This document shows, piece after piece, positions 1-7,896 of a stretch of 15,394 bases of DNA. The position numbers were made by a program, and so were the translations under genes. The stretch covers positions 1 through 15,394 of the forward strand of contig JAZSGM010000093.1 of NCBI GenBank assembly GCA_045532715.1. The letters are read 5' to 3'. The notes under the pieces are model-generated. The model made no database searches. It had not been told where the DNA came from and saw only the letters and a list, made by a program, of their open reading frames with translations. The stretch is from RGIG2041 sp045532715 (GTDB taxonomy: Bacteria > Bacillota > Clostridia > UBA1381 > UMGS1253). Each line of letters starts with the position of its first letter. Position 1 is the first letter of the stretch.

Positions 1-655
1 AGCCGACCATCTGCGCACAGCAGCCTGCAAGCGCTGCGCCGCCGGCAAGTCCGGTTAAACCGATACCCGCACAAATTGCCGCACTCGAAATCGGAAGCGT
101 GAGCGCAATGCCGACCACAACGGAAACAATGATGCCCATCCAGAACGGCTGCAGCTCTGTTGCCCACATAATAAAGTTACCCACGGCAGCTGCACCCTTG
201 CCAATCGGCTCTGCAATCACTATTGCCAGTAAAATACCCGAGCAAATCGTGACAATCGGCGTAACCAGCACATCCAGCTTCGTTTCCTTGCTGACCATTT
301 TACCAAGCTCTGCTGCCACAATCGTAATAATCAGCACGGCAAATGCACCGCCGGCACCACCGATTGCGTTTGCCGCATAGCCGACAGCCGCAAGCGAAAA
401 CAATACAAGCGGCGGACATTTTAATGCGTAACCAATGGCAATCGCCATTGCGCAGCCCTGCACGCTTTTTGCATATGTACCGACCTCATCGAGTATCGCA
501 ATGCCGAATTGCTGCCCGATTGTCGATAAAATCGTACCAATCAACAGCGAAGCAAACAAGCCCTGTGCCATTGCACCAAGTGCATCAATAAAATAGCGTT
601 TTGGTGAAAACTCAACATCTTTTCTTTTTAAGAATGCTTTAAATTTACTCATCAT
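1..655 (-). CDS. PTS IIC-like membrane protein of the PfoR / PTS_EIIC_2 type (3' end beyond window)
   Basis: This is the N-terminal part (about 218 codons) of an integral membrane protein; the rest lies left of the window. It begins with a short basic stretch (MSKFKAFLKRK), then FSPKRYFIDALGAMAQGLFA, then several Gly/Ala/Ile-rich membrane segments. This pattern is typical of the PfoR-type PTS IIC family, which is named after a Clostridium perfringens toxin regulator although the proteins look like transporters. Two adjacent ATG codons exist (655 and 652). The GGAGG at about 661-665 is 5 nt from the first and 8 nt from the second, so the second may be the true start. The gene has its own consensus promoter and is divergent from niaR, with putative operator half-sites in between. 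Its substrate cannot be told from sequence; a niacin-related role is only an inference from position. Confidence 0.8.
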   Translation of the reverse strand, partial: MMSKFKAFLKRKDVEFSPKRYFIDALGAMAQGLFASLLIGTILSTIGQQFGIAILDEVGTYAKSVQGCAMAIAIGYALKCPPLVLFSLAAVGYAANAIGGAGGAFAVLIITIVAAELGKMVSKETKLDVLVTPIVTICSGILLAIVIAEPIGKGAAAVGNFIMWATELQPFWMGIIVSVVVGIALTLPISSAAICAGIGLTGLAGGAALAGCCAQMVG

Positions 656-676
656 CTATCCCTCCGTAATGCATCT

Positions 677-705
677 ATTATAAACCCAGTTCTGCAAAAT
701 GTCAA
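677..705 (-). promoter_or_regulatory. Consensus sigma-A promoter of the PTS IIC-like gene
   Basis: On the minus strand TTGACA (705-700) is followed after exactly 17 nt by TATAAT (682-677), which is a full match to the vegetative consensus. Transcription would start near 670, just ahead of the GGAGG ribosome site. The -35 box lies 5 nt from the first putative repressor half-site (711-718). Confidence 0.85.
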
Positions 706-710
706 CAAAA

Positions 711-752
711 ACTTTACATAAAAGTTTACACATATACACTTTTTTGTAAACT
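711..752. promoter_or_regulatory. Candidate NiaR operator: three 8-bp half-sites between divergent promoters
   Basis: ACTTTACA (711-718) and AGTTTACA (723-730) are direct copies, and TGTAAACT (745-752) is the exact reverse complement of the second. The inverted pair is spaced 22 bp centre to centre, about two helical turns, as expected for a dimeric HTH protein. The array fills the gap between the -35 boxes of the two divergent promoters, so one bound repressor could act on both genes. Assignment to NiaR rests on position next to niaR; I did not match it to a known NiaR motif. Confidence 0.55.
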
Positions 753-753
753 A

Positions 754-782
754 TTGAAAACAAGAAAGCATTATGCTATAAT
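754..782 (+). promoter_or_regulatory. Sigma-A promoter of niaR with extended -10
   Basis: TTGAAA (754-759), a 17-nt spacer and TATAAT (777-782), preceded by TGC to give an extended -10 (TGCTATAAT). The expected transcription start is near 789, which leaves a leader of about 28 nt with GGAGG before the ATG at 817. The -35 abuts the last half-site of the putative operator, consistent with autoregulation. Confidence 0.85.
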
Positions 783-816
783 TAAATACAAATTTGAGAT
801 AATTTCGGAGGCAGAA

Positions 817-1368
817 ATGAAGGTTAACAATAGAAGACAAAGTATTCTGAATATGCTCTCCACCGCTTCCTCACCTGTCAGCGCAAGCCGTTTGGCTGAA
901 AGCTTTGGCGTCAGCAGACAAATCATTGTAAAGGACATTGCAGCTCTGCGCACGGATGGCTACGCAATTGATGCGCTTGCGCGCGGTTATGTACTTACCG
1001 AAAAGCTACGTCCCCAAAAAGTATTCAAAGTCATTCACACCGATGAAGATGTCGAAACGGAGCTCAACCTCATCGTAGATTTGGGCGGTTGCGTAGAGGA
1101 TGTGTTTATCTACCACAAGTTCTACAATCAGATCAAAGCCCCTCTGCACATCCAATCCCGTTTTGATGTAACTCACTTTTTAAATAACATTACTGAAGGT
1201 AAGTCAAGCCTGCTTAAAAATGTAACCTCCGGTTATCACTATCACACGGTCACAGCCAAGGATACGGAAACCTTAAAACGCATTGAAGATGCGCTCTGGG
1301 TACACGGATTTCTTGCACCGTTGCAGGCGTATGAGCCTACAGAACTCAAAAAAGACACTATGCTTTAA
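817..1368 (+). CDS. niaR: NiaR-type niacin-responsive transcriptional repressor (HTH_11 + 3H domain)
   Basis: This 183-residue protein has an N-terminal winged helix-turn-helix (about residues 7-60, with the recognition-helix region SASRLAESFGVSRQIIVKDI) and a C-terminal 3H domain (about 70-173). H74, E82, H141 and H143 keep the spacing of the metal-binding His/Glu/His/His set known from the Thermotoga NiaR structure, and H100 is a further family histidine. NiaR proteins repress NAD synthesis and niacin uptake genes when nicotinic acid is plentiful. I chose ATG 817 because it has GGAGG five nt upstream; the longer frame opening at TTG 754 begins inside the -35 box of the gene's own promoter and cannot be real. 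The stop codon is embedded in the terminator hairpin. The divergent PTS IIC-like gene is the likely co-regulated neighbour. Confidence 0.92.
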   Translation: MKVNNRRQSILNMLSTASSPVSASRLAESFGVSRQIIVKDIAALRTDGYAIDALARGYVLTEKLRPQKVFKVIHTDEDVETELNLIVDLGGCVEDVFIYHKFYNQIKAPLHIQSRFDVTHFLNNITEGKSSLLKNVTSGYHYHTVTAKDTETLKRIEDALWVHGFLAPLQAYEPTELKKDTML

Positions 1369-1385
1369 AAAGCATAGTGTCTTTT
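1350..1385. terminator. Bidirectional terminator shared by niaR and the SCP2-like gene
   Basis: A perfect palindrome with 17-bp arms (1350-1366 and 1369-1385) around two A residues. On the minus strand the hairpin is followed by a run of six T; on the plus strand by TTTT then AAATTACTTTTT. It overlaps the niaR stop codon (1366-1368) and ends 3 bp from the stop of the convergent gene (1389-1391), so it ends transcription from both sides. Confidence 0.9.
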
Positions 1386-1388
1386 AAA

Positions 1389-1859
1389 TTACTTTTTCTT
1401 TTCCGTTTTCTTTGCAGCCGGCTTTTTCGGTGCTGCTTCCTTCTTTGTTGTTTCTTTTTTAGCAATTTCCTTTTTCGGTTCCGCTTCTTTTTTAGCAGCT
1501 ACTTGTTTCTCTACTGCCGGTTTCTTCGCCACCGGCTTTTTTAAACACGCCTGCACCATAGCAACATCTTCCGCATTACCGTTTACAATTACCTTGCCTT
1601 CTGCAATTGCTTTCTCCAACCCAATTCTGGCGGAAAATACCTTTTTAATCTCTGTCGACAGACCGATAATCTCCGATGTGCGATCCACATAGTCATACGG
1701 CTCTACACTAAATACACCGTCAATGTTAGCAATATAGAAAATACCGCCACAATCCTCATCTGTCATATTTACCTGCATCGCAAACGAGGATGTAAACTTC
1801 GTTGTATCCGCCGTTGCAAACTTATCTTTGAATTCCTGAAATTTTTTCTCATAATTCAT
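1389..1859 (-). CDS. SCP2-like (sterol carrier protein 2 fold) protein with Lys/Ala-rich C-terminal tail
   Basis: A 156-residue cytosolic protein without a signal peptide. Residues about 1-105 look like the small bacterial SCP2 domain: an amphipathic N-terminal helix, then a strand region with DEDCGGIFYIANIDG and VEPYDYVDR, ending in GKVIVNGNAEDVAMVQAC. Such domains form a hydrophobic cavity that binds lipids in other proteins; the ligand here is unknown. Residues 107-156 form a low-complexity tail of AKKP, AKKE and KKEAAPKK units, basic and histone H1-like, which may bind nucleic acid, polyphosphate or anionic membrane. I chose ATG 1859 because GGAGG lies 8 nt upstream; the frame opening at 1892 has no ribosome site and starts near the -10 box. 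The gene is monocistronic, with its own promoter and terminator. Confidence 0.72.
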   Translation of the reverse strand: MNYEKKFQEFKDKFATADTTKFTSSFAMQVNMTDEDCGGIFYIANIDGVFSVEPYDYVDRTSEIIGLSTEIKKVFSARIGLEKAIAEGKVIVNGNAEDVAMVQACLKKPVAKKPAVEKQVAAKKEAEPKKEIAKKETTKKEAAPKKPAAKKTEKKK

Positions 1860-1883
1860 ACAAAACACCTCCCTATTAATTAT

Positions 1884-1912
1884 ATTATACATTCATTTCA
1901 CATATCTGTCAA
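1884..1912 (-). promoter_or_regulatory. Consensus sigma-A promoter of the SCP2-like gene
   Basis: On the minus strand TTGACA (1912-1907), a 17-nt spacer and TATAAT (1889-1884) match the consensus perfectly. The -35 overlaps the stop codon (1911-1909) of the upstream VanZ-family gene, so the SCP2-like gene is expressed independently and probably strongly. Confidence 0.85.
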
Positions 1913-2364
1913 TTGTCTTTCCGCTTACAATATTTTGCAAAAACTGCAACAATACCGACACCAACAGAAGCACTGACTGTATCCAGCAGCACATCACTTG
2001 CAAGCGGACCGCGCCCGGGCACAAACGCCTGATGTACTTCATCACTTAAAGCATAGATAAAGCATATCAAAATAGCCCATAATCCGTATTTTCTCCAAGT
2101 ACTGTTTCTCGATGCGCTACAAACAGACACGCCTAAACTGCAATACAGAAATGCATGTGCACATTTACGCACAAATCGATGTAACTCTTTTGATGCAGCA
2201 TATTGCTCTAAGCCTATAAAACGCAAAAGACTCGAAAACCAACCACGGACATTCATACTTAAATTTGCCGAGCTTTCACGGCTCTGTGCTGAAAACAGAA
2301 AGATGATCAGCATAATCCCAAAGCTGACACTCCACCATAAAAGCTGTTTGCTTCGCATACTCAT
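1909..2364 (-). CDS. VanZ-family integral membrane protein
   Basis: 151 residues with about four membrane segments (near 8-25, 69-84, 94-110 and 122-143). It keeps the family signatures: FLFSAQS in the first segment, H62/H70 around the second (RKCAHAFLYCSLG), and the polar block SDEVHQAFVPGRG followed by DVLLDT (about residues 106-129). VanZ proteins are associated with low-level teicoplanin resistance and envelope functions, but the molecular activity is not established, so resistance should not be assumed. The start codon overlaps the stop of the upstream SLH gene by one base (TGATG), with no clear ribosome site, which indicates translational coupling to that secreted protein. Confidence 0.87.
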   Translation of the reverse strand: MSMRSKQLLWWSVSFGIMLIIFLFSAQSRESSANLSMNVRGWFSSLLRFIGLEQYAASKELHRFVRKCAHAFLYCSLGVSVCSASRNSTWRKYGLWAILICFIYALSDEVHQAFVPGRGPLASDVLLDTVSASVGVGIVAVFAKYCKRKDN

Positions 2365-3968
2365 CAGCGTACATACAGCGCAAGCATACCATAAATCAGC
2401 TTGGCTGCCTCCTGACGCGTCGCGTTTGCCGTCGGATTGAAATTGCCCTTGTCGTCACCGTTAATAATGCCAAGCTCCACCAATGCACTTACCGCTTCCG
2501 TCGCATACGGTGCTATAGAAGCTGCATCGTGGAAGGTTAACGCATCCTCTCCGGTTTTACCCGTTAATTCCATCTTCACCAGCATACCATATAAAATCTT
2601 ACACATATCCTGTCTTGTAATCGGTGCACCAACACCAAAACGCTCTTCGCTGATGCCGTTGACAATACCGTGATGCTTTGCTGACGCTATATAAGGCGTA
2701 TACCACGCATTGGCTGCAACATCCGAAAATTCGCACGTCAGGGATGTATCCGTCAAATCAAACAGTTCCACAGCCAGCTTGACAAATTCTTCACGCGTGA
2801 TCTGTGCTTCCGGTGCAAACACACCTGCACTCTTACCGGAAATTATACCGCGACGGAAAAGCGCCTCGATATAATCCTTTCCCCAACCCTTTGCATCAAC
2901 AAAATACGGTTCTACCTTATAAAGCTTATAGGTACCAACTGCATCAATACGACAATACAGCATACCGTCTGCATAAGCCGTATATTTTACAGGCACGCTG
3001 TTTCCCTCTTCGTGATACAGCATTACATCAATACTGTTCACCGGAATGGCAATTTTCAGCGGTTCTTCAAGCTGCTTTCCTGCTACAGGGACATTATTTT
3101 CATAATAAGCAACCTCAATCGTGTCACCATCAGCTTCGCTTCGCTCTATAATCTTATACCCGAATCCACTTTCTTTCGGTTCGGTCGTTGTGTTACCGGC
3201 AACCCCGCCACCGAGCAACCCGCTGCCTGCATAAATCGCCGACGGCGCATAGAGACCGATTTCACGTAATGCGCTCTTCAACTGATGCTTTTCAAGCGCA
3301 TTATAGCGCTGATTCAGCTGCTGTACAAGCTGCGTAACCGATGAAGTAAAATTCATCTTGTTTTCTGTTACCCCGAGCATAATGTCATCAAGCAACGCAC
3401 TAACTGTATTTAGCTTAAAATCATTTTCATTTGCATCCGTCAGCAGTGCTGCATTTTGGTTTAGCTCAACAAACAGACCGCAAAATTGAGCTAACACACC
3501 TGCTGTAATTCCATCCTCCGTACAAAGCTGCTCCATGCCCTTTACCTGCGCAATCTCGTCAGCAAACATTTTATTAAGTGCTGCTTCAGAATTCGGCGTC
3601 AGCGTTGCTGCAACACGATTTTTAAATCCTCTGAAATACTTGTCACGCAGTGCCTCATCAATTTTATACATCTGCGCAAGCATATTCAGCGCCGTTTGCT
3701 GATCAACAACTTTAAAAATCGGCTTTAACAATCGATTGTACATGGAGTTCGATTCCGGATTGAAGTCCTTGATCAACCCCTGCGCCATATCCAGGCCTGC
3801 ATTTGTGGTCAGCATCGGCATAGCGATTGCCACCATATTTGCACGGTCCTCCGGTGTAAACTCCAACAGCTCTTCCACAACGCGCTCCGGAGTTAAGGCC
3901 ACCGCTCCGACACAATATGTTGGGAGCAAAAGGCAAATAGTCAATAGAATTGCAATTACTCTTTTCAT
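2364..3968 (-). CDS. Secreted S-layer homology (SLH) domain protein, 534 aa, unknown N-terminal domain
   Basis: Residues 1 to about 24 form a signal peptide (MKR then a hydrophobic core, with cleavage likely near VGA-VA). Residues about 25-250 are predicted helical and match nothing I recognise. A short spacer with a Gly-rich GSGLLGGG segment leads to a beta-rich piece (about 270-350). Three SLH repeats occupy about 353-534, with the motifs TREE, TRQD and TRQE at the positions that contact wall polymer in known SLH trimers; the second and third are degenerate relative to the usual TRAE. The protein should sit on the cell wall. An AAAGGA ribosome site (3984-3979) directly abuts the hairpin at 3985-4022. 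It follows another SLH gene and is coupled to the VanZ-family gene behind it. Confidence 0.85.
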   Translation of the reverse strand: MKRVIAILLTICLLLPTYCVGAVALTPERVVEELLEFTPEDRANMVAIAMPMLTTNAGLDMAQGLIKDFNPESNSMYNRLLKPIFKVVDQQTALNMLAQMYKIDEALRDKYFRGFKNRVAATLTPNSEAALNKMFADEIAQVKGMEQLCTEDGITAGVLAQFCGLFVELNQNAALLTDANENDFKLNTVSALLDDIMLGVTENKMNFTSSVTQLVQQLNQRYNALEKHQLKSALREIGLYAPSAIYAGSGLLGGGVAGNTTTEPKESGFGYKIIERSEADGDTIEVAYYENNVPVAGKQLEEPLKIAIPVNSIDVMLYHEEGNSVPVKYTAYADGMLYCRIDAVGTYKLYKVEPYFVDAKGWGKDYIEALFRRGIISGKSAGVFAPEAQITREEFVKLAVELFDLTDTSLTCEFSDVAANAWYTPYIASAKHHGIVNGISEERFGVGAPITRQDMCKILYGMLVKMELTGKTGEDALTFHDAASIAPYATEAVSALVELGIINGDDKGNFNPTANATRQEAAKLIYGMLALYVR

Positions 3969-3984
3969 GCTGTCACCATCCTTT

Positions 3985-4022
3985 TAAAAATAGGTTTTGG
4001 GCAAGCCCAAAACCTATTTTTA
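3985..4022. terminator. Perfect 18-bp-arm hairpin between the two SLH genes
   Basis: The arms 3985-4002 and 4005-4022 are exact reverse complements around AA. On the minus strand the stem ends in a T run (ATTTTTA), the form of an intrinsic terminator for the upstream 604-aa SLH gene. It lies only 16 bp before the start codon of the next SLH gene, and the ribosome site begins at its base, so it is probably a partial terminator or RNA-stabilising hairpin rather than a clean operon end. Confidence 0.85.
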
Positions 4023-4035
4023 GTTTATGCATTAA

Positions 4036-5850
4036 TTATTTAATGATGCCCATTCTGTAGAGTGTGTTATACATCATAACTGCAGCCTCACCGCGTGTTA
4101 CAGTATTCTGCGGACGGAAGGATGCATCCGGATAACCGCTGATTACACCATAGTCCACAAGATTTTCTACATCAGCTTCAAACCAAGGAGCAATTGCGCT
4201 ATGGTCAGCAAATACCTTTTCTGTAGTTAAACCGGACTCACCGAGTACACGAGAGAGCAAAGCTGCAATCTCTTCACGAGTCAGAACCTTCTGCGGTGCA
4301 AAATTGCCTTCACTGTAACCCTTATATACGCCAAGCTCAACAAGCTTATAAACTGCATCAACAGCATATGGCTGGATGTTTGCATGGTCAACAAATGCAA
4401 CCGGAGCTGCAGCCGTCTGACCCTCTACGCCAAGAATTCTTGCCAGGATCACTGCCATTTCTTCACGTGTTACACCTGCATCCGGTGCAAAGTTTGTTTC
4501 ACTGTGGCCGCGCAGGAAACCTGTCGTAGCAAGAACTTCTACATAATCCTTTGCCCAGTGGTTTGTTACATCTTCAAAGGTAACCTTCTTATCCGGGATA
4601 GCACTTGTAGCTGTACCCTGTGTAAGGAAGCCAACCTTGGACGGTTCCGGAATTACCGGGTACTGATCCGGTTTTGCCGGTTTTACAACACCGCCGGTTT
4701 CGGTACCTGCAGCACTGTCCGGACCAGCATCCGGCGAACTGCCACTACCGCCAATGGTAGCACTGCCGCTGCTACCGCCACCGGTTATAATCGTAGTACC
4801 CTTCTTCGATACCTTAATCGTCAAAATATTACTGTTTACTTCACCGCTGATTGCCTGAATATCATATTCGCCGGCTGCACTCGGTGTGTATGTAAAGCTT
4901 TCGCCACCAACCTGTGCCAATTCATCATTTACATACCATTCAACAGCCGGAGTAATTGCTTCCGCTTCTTCGTTAACCTTTGTAGCTTCTAATGTTACCT
5001 CTACCGGGCTAAGATTGCTTGTGTTTTGCTTTAACTTATCGTCAGTAGAAATTTCAAGTGCGGTAACTGCAGTACCATACTCAAAGGAACTCGTTGTTAC
5101 TAAAGTATCTGCCAGACTTTCTTTCACATCTGCCATACCTTCATCTTCATTGATTGCATCACAGAAAACATTCATAAAATGATCAGCAGAAATAATCTCT
5201 GTTTCATTCAGTTCCGGGAAAGCCGGAAGTAACTCTTCCTCAATTGCTTCTTTAAATTCCTCATTGGCAAAACCGTGGAATTCAAAATTGAATTCATCGT
5301 CAGCTGTAAATACAACCAATTCGCCTAAATTGTATAAAAGCTGATAGAATACTGCATCAGTCAGACCATCTTCTGTTGCAACAGAATCTTCACCAAACAG
5401 GTAACTGCGCAGTGCTGCTGTACCTGCTGCATAGTCTGCATCCGGGTCATAACCTTCATACGCAACTAAACCGTGTAAATCCGTTACTGCCTTCACTCTG
5501 ACATCCGTCGGAATACACTTTAAAAGTGTCAGCATCATCTTCAAGGATTCTTTCGATTCTTCAGTCACACCGAAAGCTTCAATGTAGTCCTGGATCAGAT
5601 TGCTTACCTCGCTCGAATCGTCTACCAGACCGATTAAGGTGTCCAGATCATCATCAGCTAAAGTATAGAGCTTCATAAAATCGTAAATTACGATTCTCTT
5701 CTCTAAATCCTTGTCACGCATGAACGCATCCACATCATTGAGCATTTCAGTAAAACCGGTGCCTTCCAAGCTTGCTGCACCAACGATTGTGGACAGACTG
5801 CTTACAAGCAACATCATGCTCAATACTACTGCTAAAATTTTCTTTGTCAT
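4036..5850 (-). CDS. Secreted SLH-domain protein with Ig-like module, 604 aa
   Basis: The signal peptide spans residues 1 to about 26 (MTKKILAVVLSMMLL then GAA). Residues about 27-278 are acidic and helical, with no family I can name. Residues about 279-350 look like a bacterial Ig-like fold (EWYVNDE, then FTYTPSAAGEYDIQA). A Gly/Ser/Pro-rich linker (about 351-422, with GGGSSGS) leads to three SLH repeats (about 423-472, 483-537 and 545-604) with the wall-polymer-binding motifs TREE, TREE and TRGE. The layout is that of a surface protein anchored non-covalently to the wall by its C-terminus. GGGAG nine nt upstream supports ATG 5850. It lies 52 bp after the dehydratase gene without a visible terminator, so it may be expressed partly with the polysaccharide genes. 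Confidence 0.87.
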   Translation of the reverse strand: MTKKILAVVLSMMLLVSSLSTIVGAASLEGTGFTEMLNDVDAFMRDKDLEKRIVIYDFMKLYTLADDDLDTLIGLVDDSSEVSNLIQDYIEAFGVTEESKESLKMMLTLLKCIPTDVRVKAVTDLHGLVAYEGYDPDADYAAGTAALRSYLFGEDSVATEDGLTDAVFYQLLYNLGELVVFTADDEFNFEFHGFANEEFKEAIEEELLPAFPELNETEIISADHFMNVFCDAINEDEGMADVKESLADTLVTTSSFEYGTAVTALEISTDDKLKQNTSNLSPVEVTLEATKVNEEAEAITPAVEWYVNDELAQVGGESFTYTPSAAGEYDIQAISGEVNSNILTIKVSKKGTTIITGGGSSGSATIGGSGSSPDAGPDSAAGTETGGVVKPAKPDQYPVIPEPSKVGFLTQGTATSAIPDKKVTFEDVTNHWAKDYVEVLATTGFLRGHSETNFAPDAGVTREEMAVILARILGVEGQTAAAPVAFVDHANIQPYAVDAVYKLVELGVYKGYSEGNFAPQKVLTREEIAALLSRVLGESGLTTEKVFADHSAIAPWFEADVENLVDYGVISGYPDASFRPQNTVTRGEAAVMMYNTLYRMGIIK

Positions 5851-5902
5851 GTTCTTACACTCCCTATTTATTTAAATTTATTGAAAAACAAAGAAGCCAA
5901 AA

Positions 5903-7855
5903 TTATGTGTAAACCTTTGTCCCCGCCTCCGGATTTTCACCGTCCGCCTCTGAAACTGCAGCTTCCTGCTTTGCAGGTACAGCCTTCATTTTATATGTCG
6001 GTACAACCTCAGCAAGCTTTACTCTCAGCGCTGCTGCATCACCTTCCTCTGCACGGCTTTGCAATGCAGTCAACTGTGCACACAGTGCATCCCAATCCAA
6101 CGTCATCGGTTGCGCAACAAAGATTTTCTCATTCACGGTGGCACTCAGACCCTCCTCATTCATCAAAAGCTCTTCATAAAGCTTTTCACCCGGGCGAAGC
6201 CCTGTAATGTGAATCGGAATGTCTCTGCCAACCTCCAAACCGGAAAGCTTAATCAGCTTCACCGCCAAATCATATATCTTAACCGGTTGTCCCATGTCCA
6301 GGATAAATATCTCGCCGCCCCTTGCATAGGACGCCGCTTCCAATATGAGACTGACCGCTTCCGGAATGGTCATAAAGAAACGCGTGATTTCCTTGTGTGT
6401 CAGCGTAATCGGGCTACGCTCCGCAATCTGCTTTTTAAACAACGGCACAACTGAACCGTTCGAGCCAAGCACATTGCCGAAACGCACGGCAACATATTCT
6501 GTCTTACTGATTGCATTGATAGACTGAATAACCATCTCGCAGACACGTTTTGTCGCCCCCATCACATTTGTTGGGTTGACAGCTTTATCTGTTGAAACCA
6601 GAACAAAGCGCTCAGCTTCATACTTATCTGCTGCAGTTGCAACATTATACGTGCCGATTACATTATTCTTCACGGCCTCGGCCGGTGCATCCTCCATCAG
6701 CGGCACATGCTTGTGTGCAGCAGCATGGAACACAATCTCCGGGCGAACCGTTGCAAAGATTTTATCAATCCTTGCCTTATCACGCACACTTGCAATAATC
6801 ACCTCAAACCTTGCCTCAGGCATCTTGCGCTTTAAATCCATCTGCAAGTCATATGCGTTATTTTCATAAATATCCAATATATAAAGTTTTTTGGGTTCAA
6901 ACTTCAGAATCTGACGGCACAGTTCACTACCAATGCTACCGCCACCGCCTGTAACCAAAACGGTTTTGCCCTGAATGTACCCGCTGATTTTCCGGTTATC
7001 CAACCGAATGCTGTCGCGCGGCAAAAGGTCCTCGATTTGCACGTCACGAATACCGGTGGTAAACCTTTCAAAATTCACAATTTCGTTCAGGCTCGGCAAC
7101 ACACGCACCTTACAGCCCGTTGTGTTTATGATGTCCAAAATCTCACTGCGGTTCTGGTAATCAAGTGACGGAATTGCAATGAGCACTTCTGCCACACCGT
7201 ATTTTTCACATATACGCGGAATATCCTTTCTGGTGCCCAGAACCCTGTAACCGCGAATCTGCATTTTTTGCTTATTTAAATCGTCGTCAATCAAACCGAC
7301 AATGCTGTAGTTTGTACCGCCGGCAAGCACCTCGGAAATGATACGAATACCACCACCGCCTGCACCGACAATCAAAAGTTGAATTCCATCACTTTTATTA
7401 GCATAAATTCTCTTTTGCTCATAAGCGCGCAATATAGATTTCAGCGAAATTCTGACCGCTAAAAAACCGATAATATAAACAGCTGCCGCTAAGATTTGTA
7501 TATCCCATGCGTAAAAAAACACCGGATTGTATATCAAAACGCTGCCCAGCAGAAGCAACAGCATAGAGCAAATGCCACCAAGAGCACATCTGCAATAATC
7601 ATGAATACCGGATACTCTCCACAGCACACGATAGCCGCCAACCAACCACTGTACACCTACATTGACTGCGGCTGCAATAAACACTGCTAAAAACTTATAA
7701 TGCAAACAATAGAGAAATCCAGCGAAAAAATTCAATTTCAAATCCGTCGCATGGTTCAAAAGCAGGAAGTCAACAAAAAGAAATGCAAAGAATACCACAG
7801 CAACATCTACCAAACAAAGTGCCCGACGAAGTATCTGTTTTGTATATGGCTTCAC
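5903..7855 (-). CDS. Membrane-bound UDP-sugar 4,6-dehydratase (EpsC/CapD/PglF type), 650 aa
   Basis: The N-terminal part (about residues 12-136) holds four membrane segments. A first Rossmann-like region follows, with GAGGGGIRI (164-172), then an SDR domain with the NAD-binding TGGGGSIG (302-309). HAAAHKHVPLME (377-388) and STDKAVNPTNVMGATKR (421-437) are hallmark motifs of the UDP-GlcNAc 4,6-dehydratase branch, in which Met (M432) replaces the usual catalytic Tyr before Lys436 and the TDK set does the acid-base work. These enzymes make the 4-keto-6-deoxy intermediate of amino sugars such as QuiNAc, bacillosamine or FucNAc for capsule or protein glycans. The start is GTG 7855, with a GGGGAAGGA stretch just upstream. 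A 30-residue Ala/Glu-rich tail ends the protein. It is the third gene after cpsC- and cpsD-like genes. Confidence 0.9.
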   Translation of the reverse strand: MKPYTKQILRRALCLVDVAVVFFAFLFVDFLLLNHATDLKLNFFAGFLYCLHYKFLAVFIAAAVNVGVQWLVGGYRVLWRVSGIHDYCRCALGGICSMLLLLLGSVLIYNPVFFYAWDIQILAAAVYIIGFLAVRISLKSILRAYEQKRIYANKSDGIQLLIVGAGGGGIRIISEVLAGGTNYSIVGLIDDDLNKQKMQIRGYRVLGTRKDIPRICEKYGVAEVLIAIPSLDYQNRSEILDIINTTGCKVRVLPSLNEIVNFERFTTGIRDVQIEDLLPRDSIRLDNRKISGYIQGKTVLVTGGGGSIGSELCRQILKFEPKKLYILDIYENNAYDLQMDLKRKMPEARFEVIIASVRDKARIDKIFATVRPEIVFHAAAHKHVPLMEDAPAEAVKNNVIGTYNVATAADKYEAERFVLVSTDKAVNPTNVMGATKRVCEMVIQSINAISKTEYVAVRFGNVLGSNGSVVPLFKKQIAERSPITLTHKEITRFFMTIPEAVSLILEAASYARGGEIFILDMGQPVKIYDLAVKLIKLSGLEVGRDIPIHITGLRPGEKLYEELLMNEEGLSATVNEKIFVAQPMTLDWDALCAQLTALQSRAEEGDAAALRVKLAEVVPTYKMKAVPAKQEAAVSEADGENPEAGTKVYT

Positions 7856-7896
7856 TGGTCCTTCCCCTCTTCCAATGTTTTTCCAAAAGCTGTATA

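Noticed and set aside
754..816. Longer niaR reading frame starting at TTG 754
   Set aside because: The TTG is the start of the -35 hexamer and the -10 lies inside the extension; ATG 817 has a good GGAGG site and matches the family N-terminus.
4384..4992. 202-residue plus-strand open frame
   Set aside because: It is antisense to the 604-residue SLH gene, Cys/Arg-rich, with no ribosome site; the opposite strand is clearly coding.
5851..5902. Promoter or terminator between the dehydratase gene and the first SLH gene
   Set aside because: The AT-rich gap has no hairpin with a T run and no convincing pair of promoter boxes, so neither was annotated.
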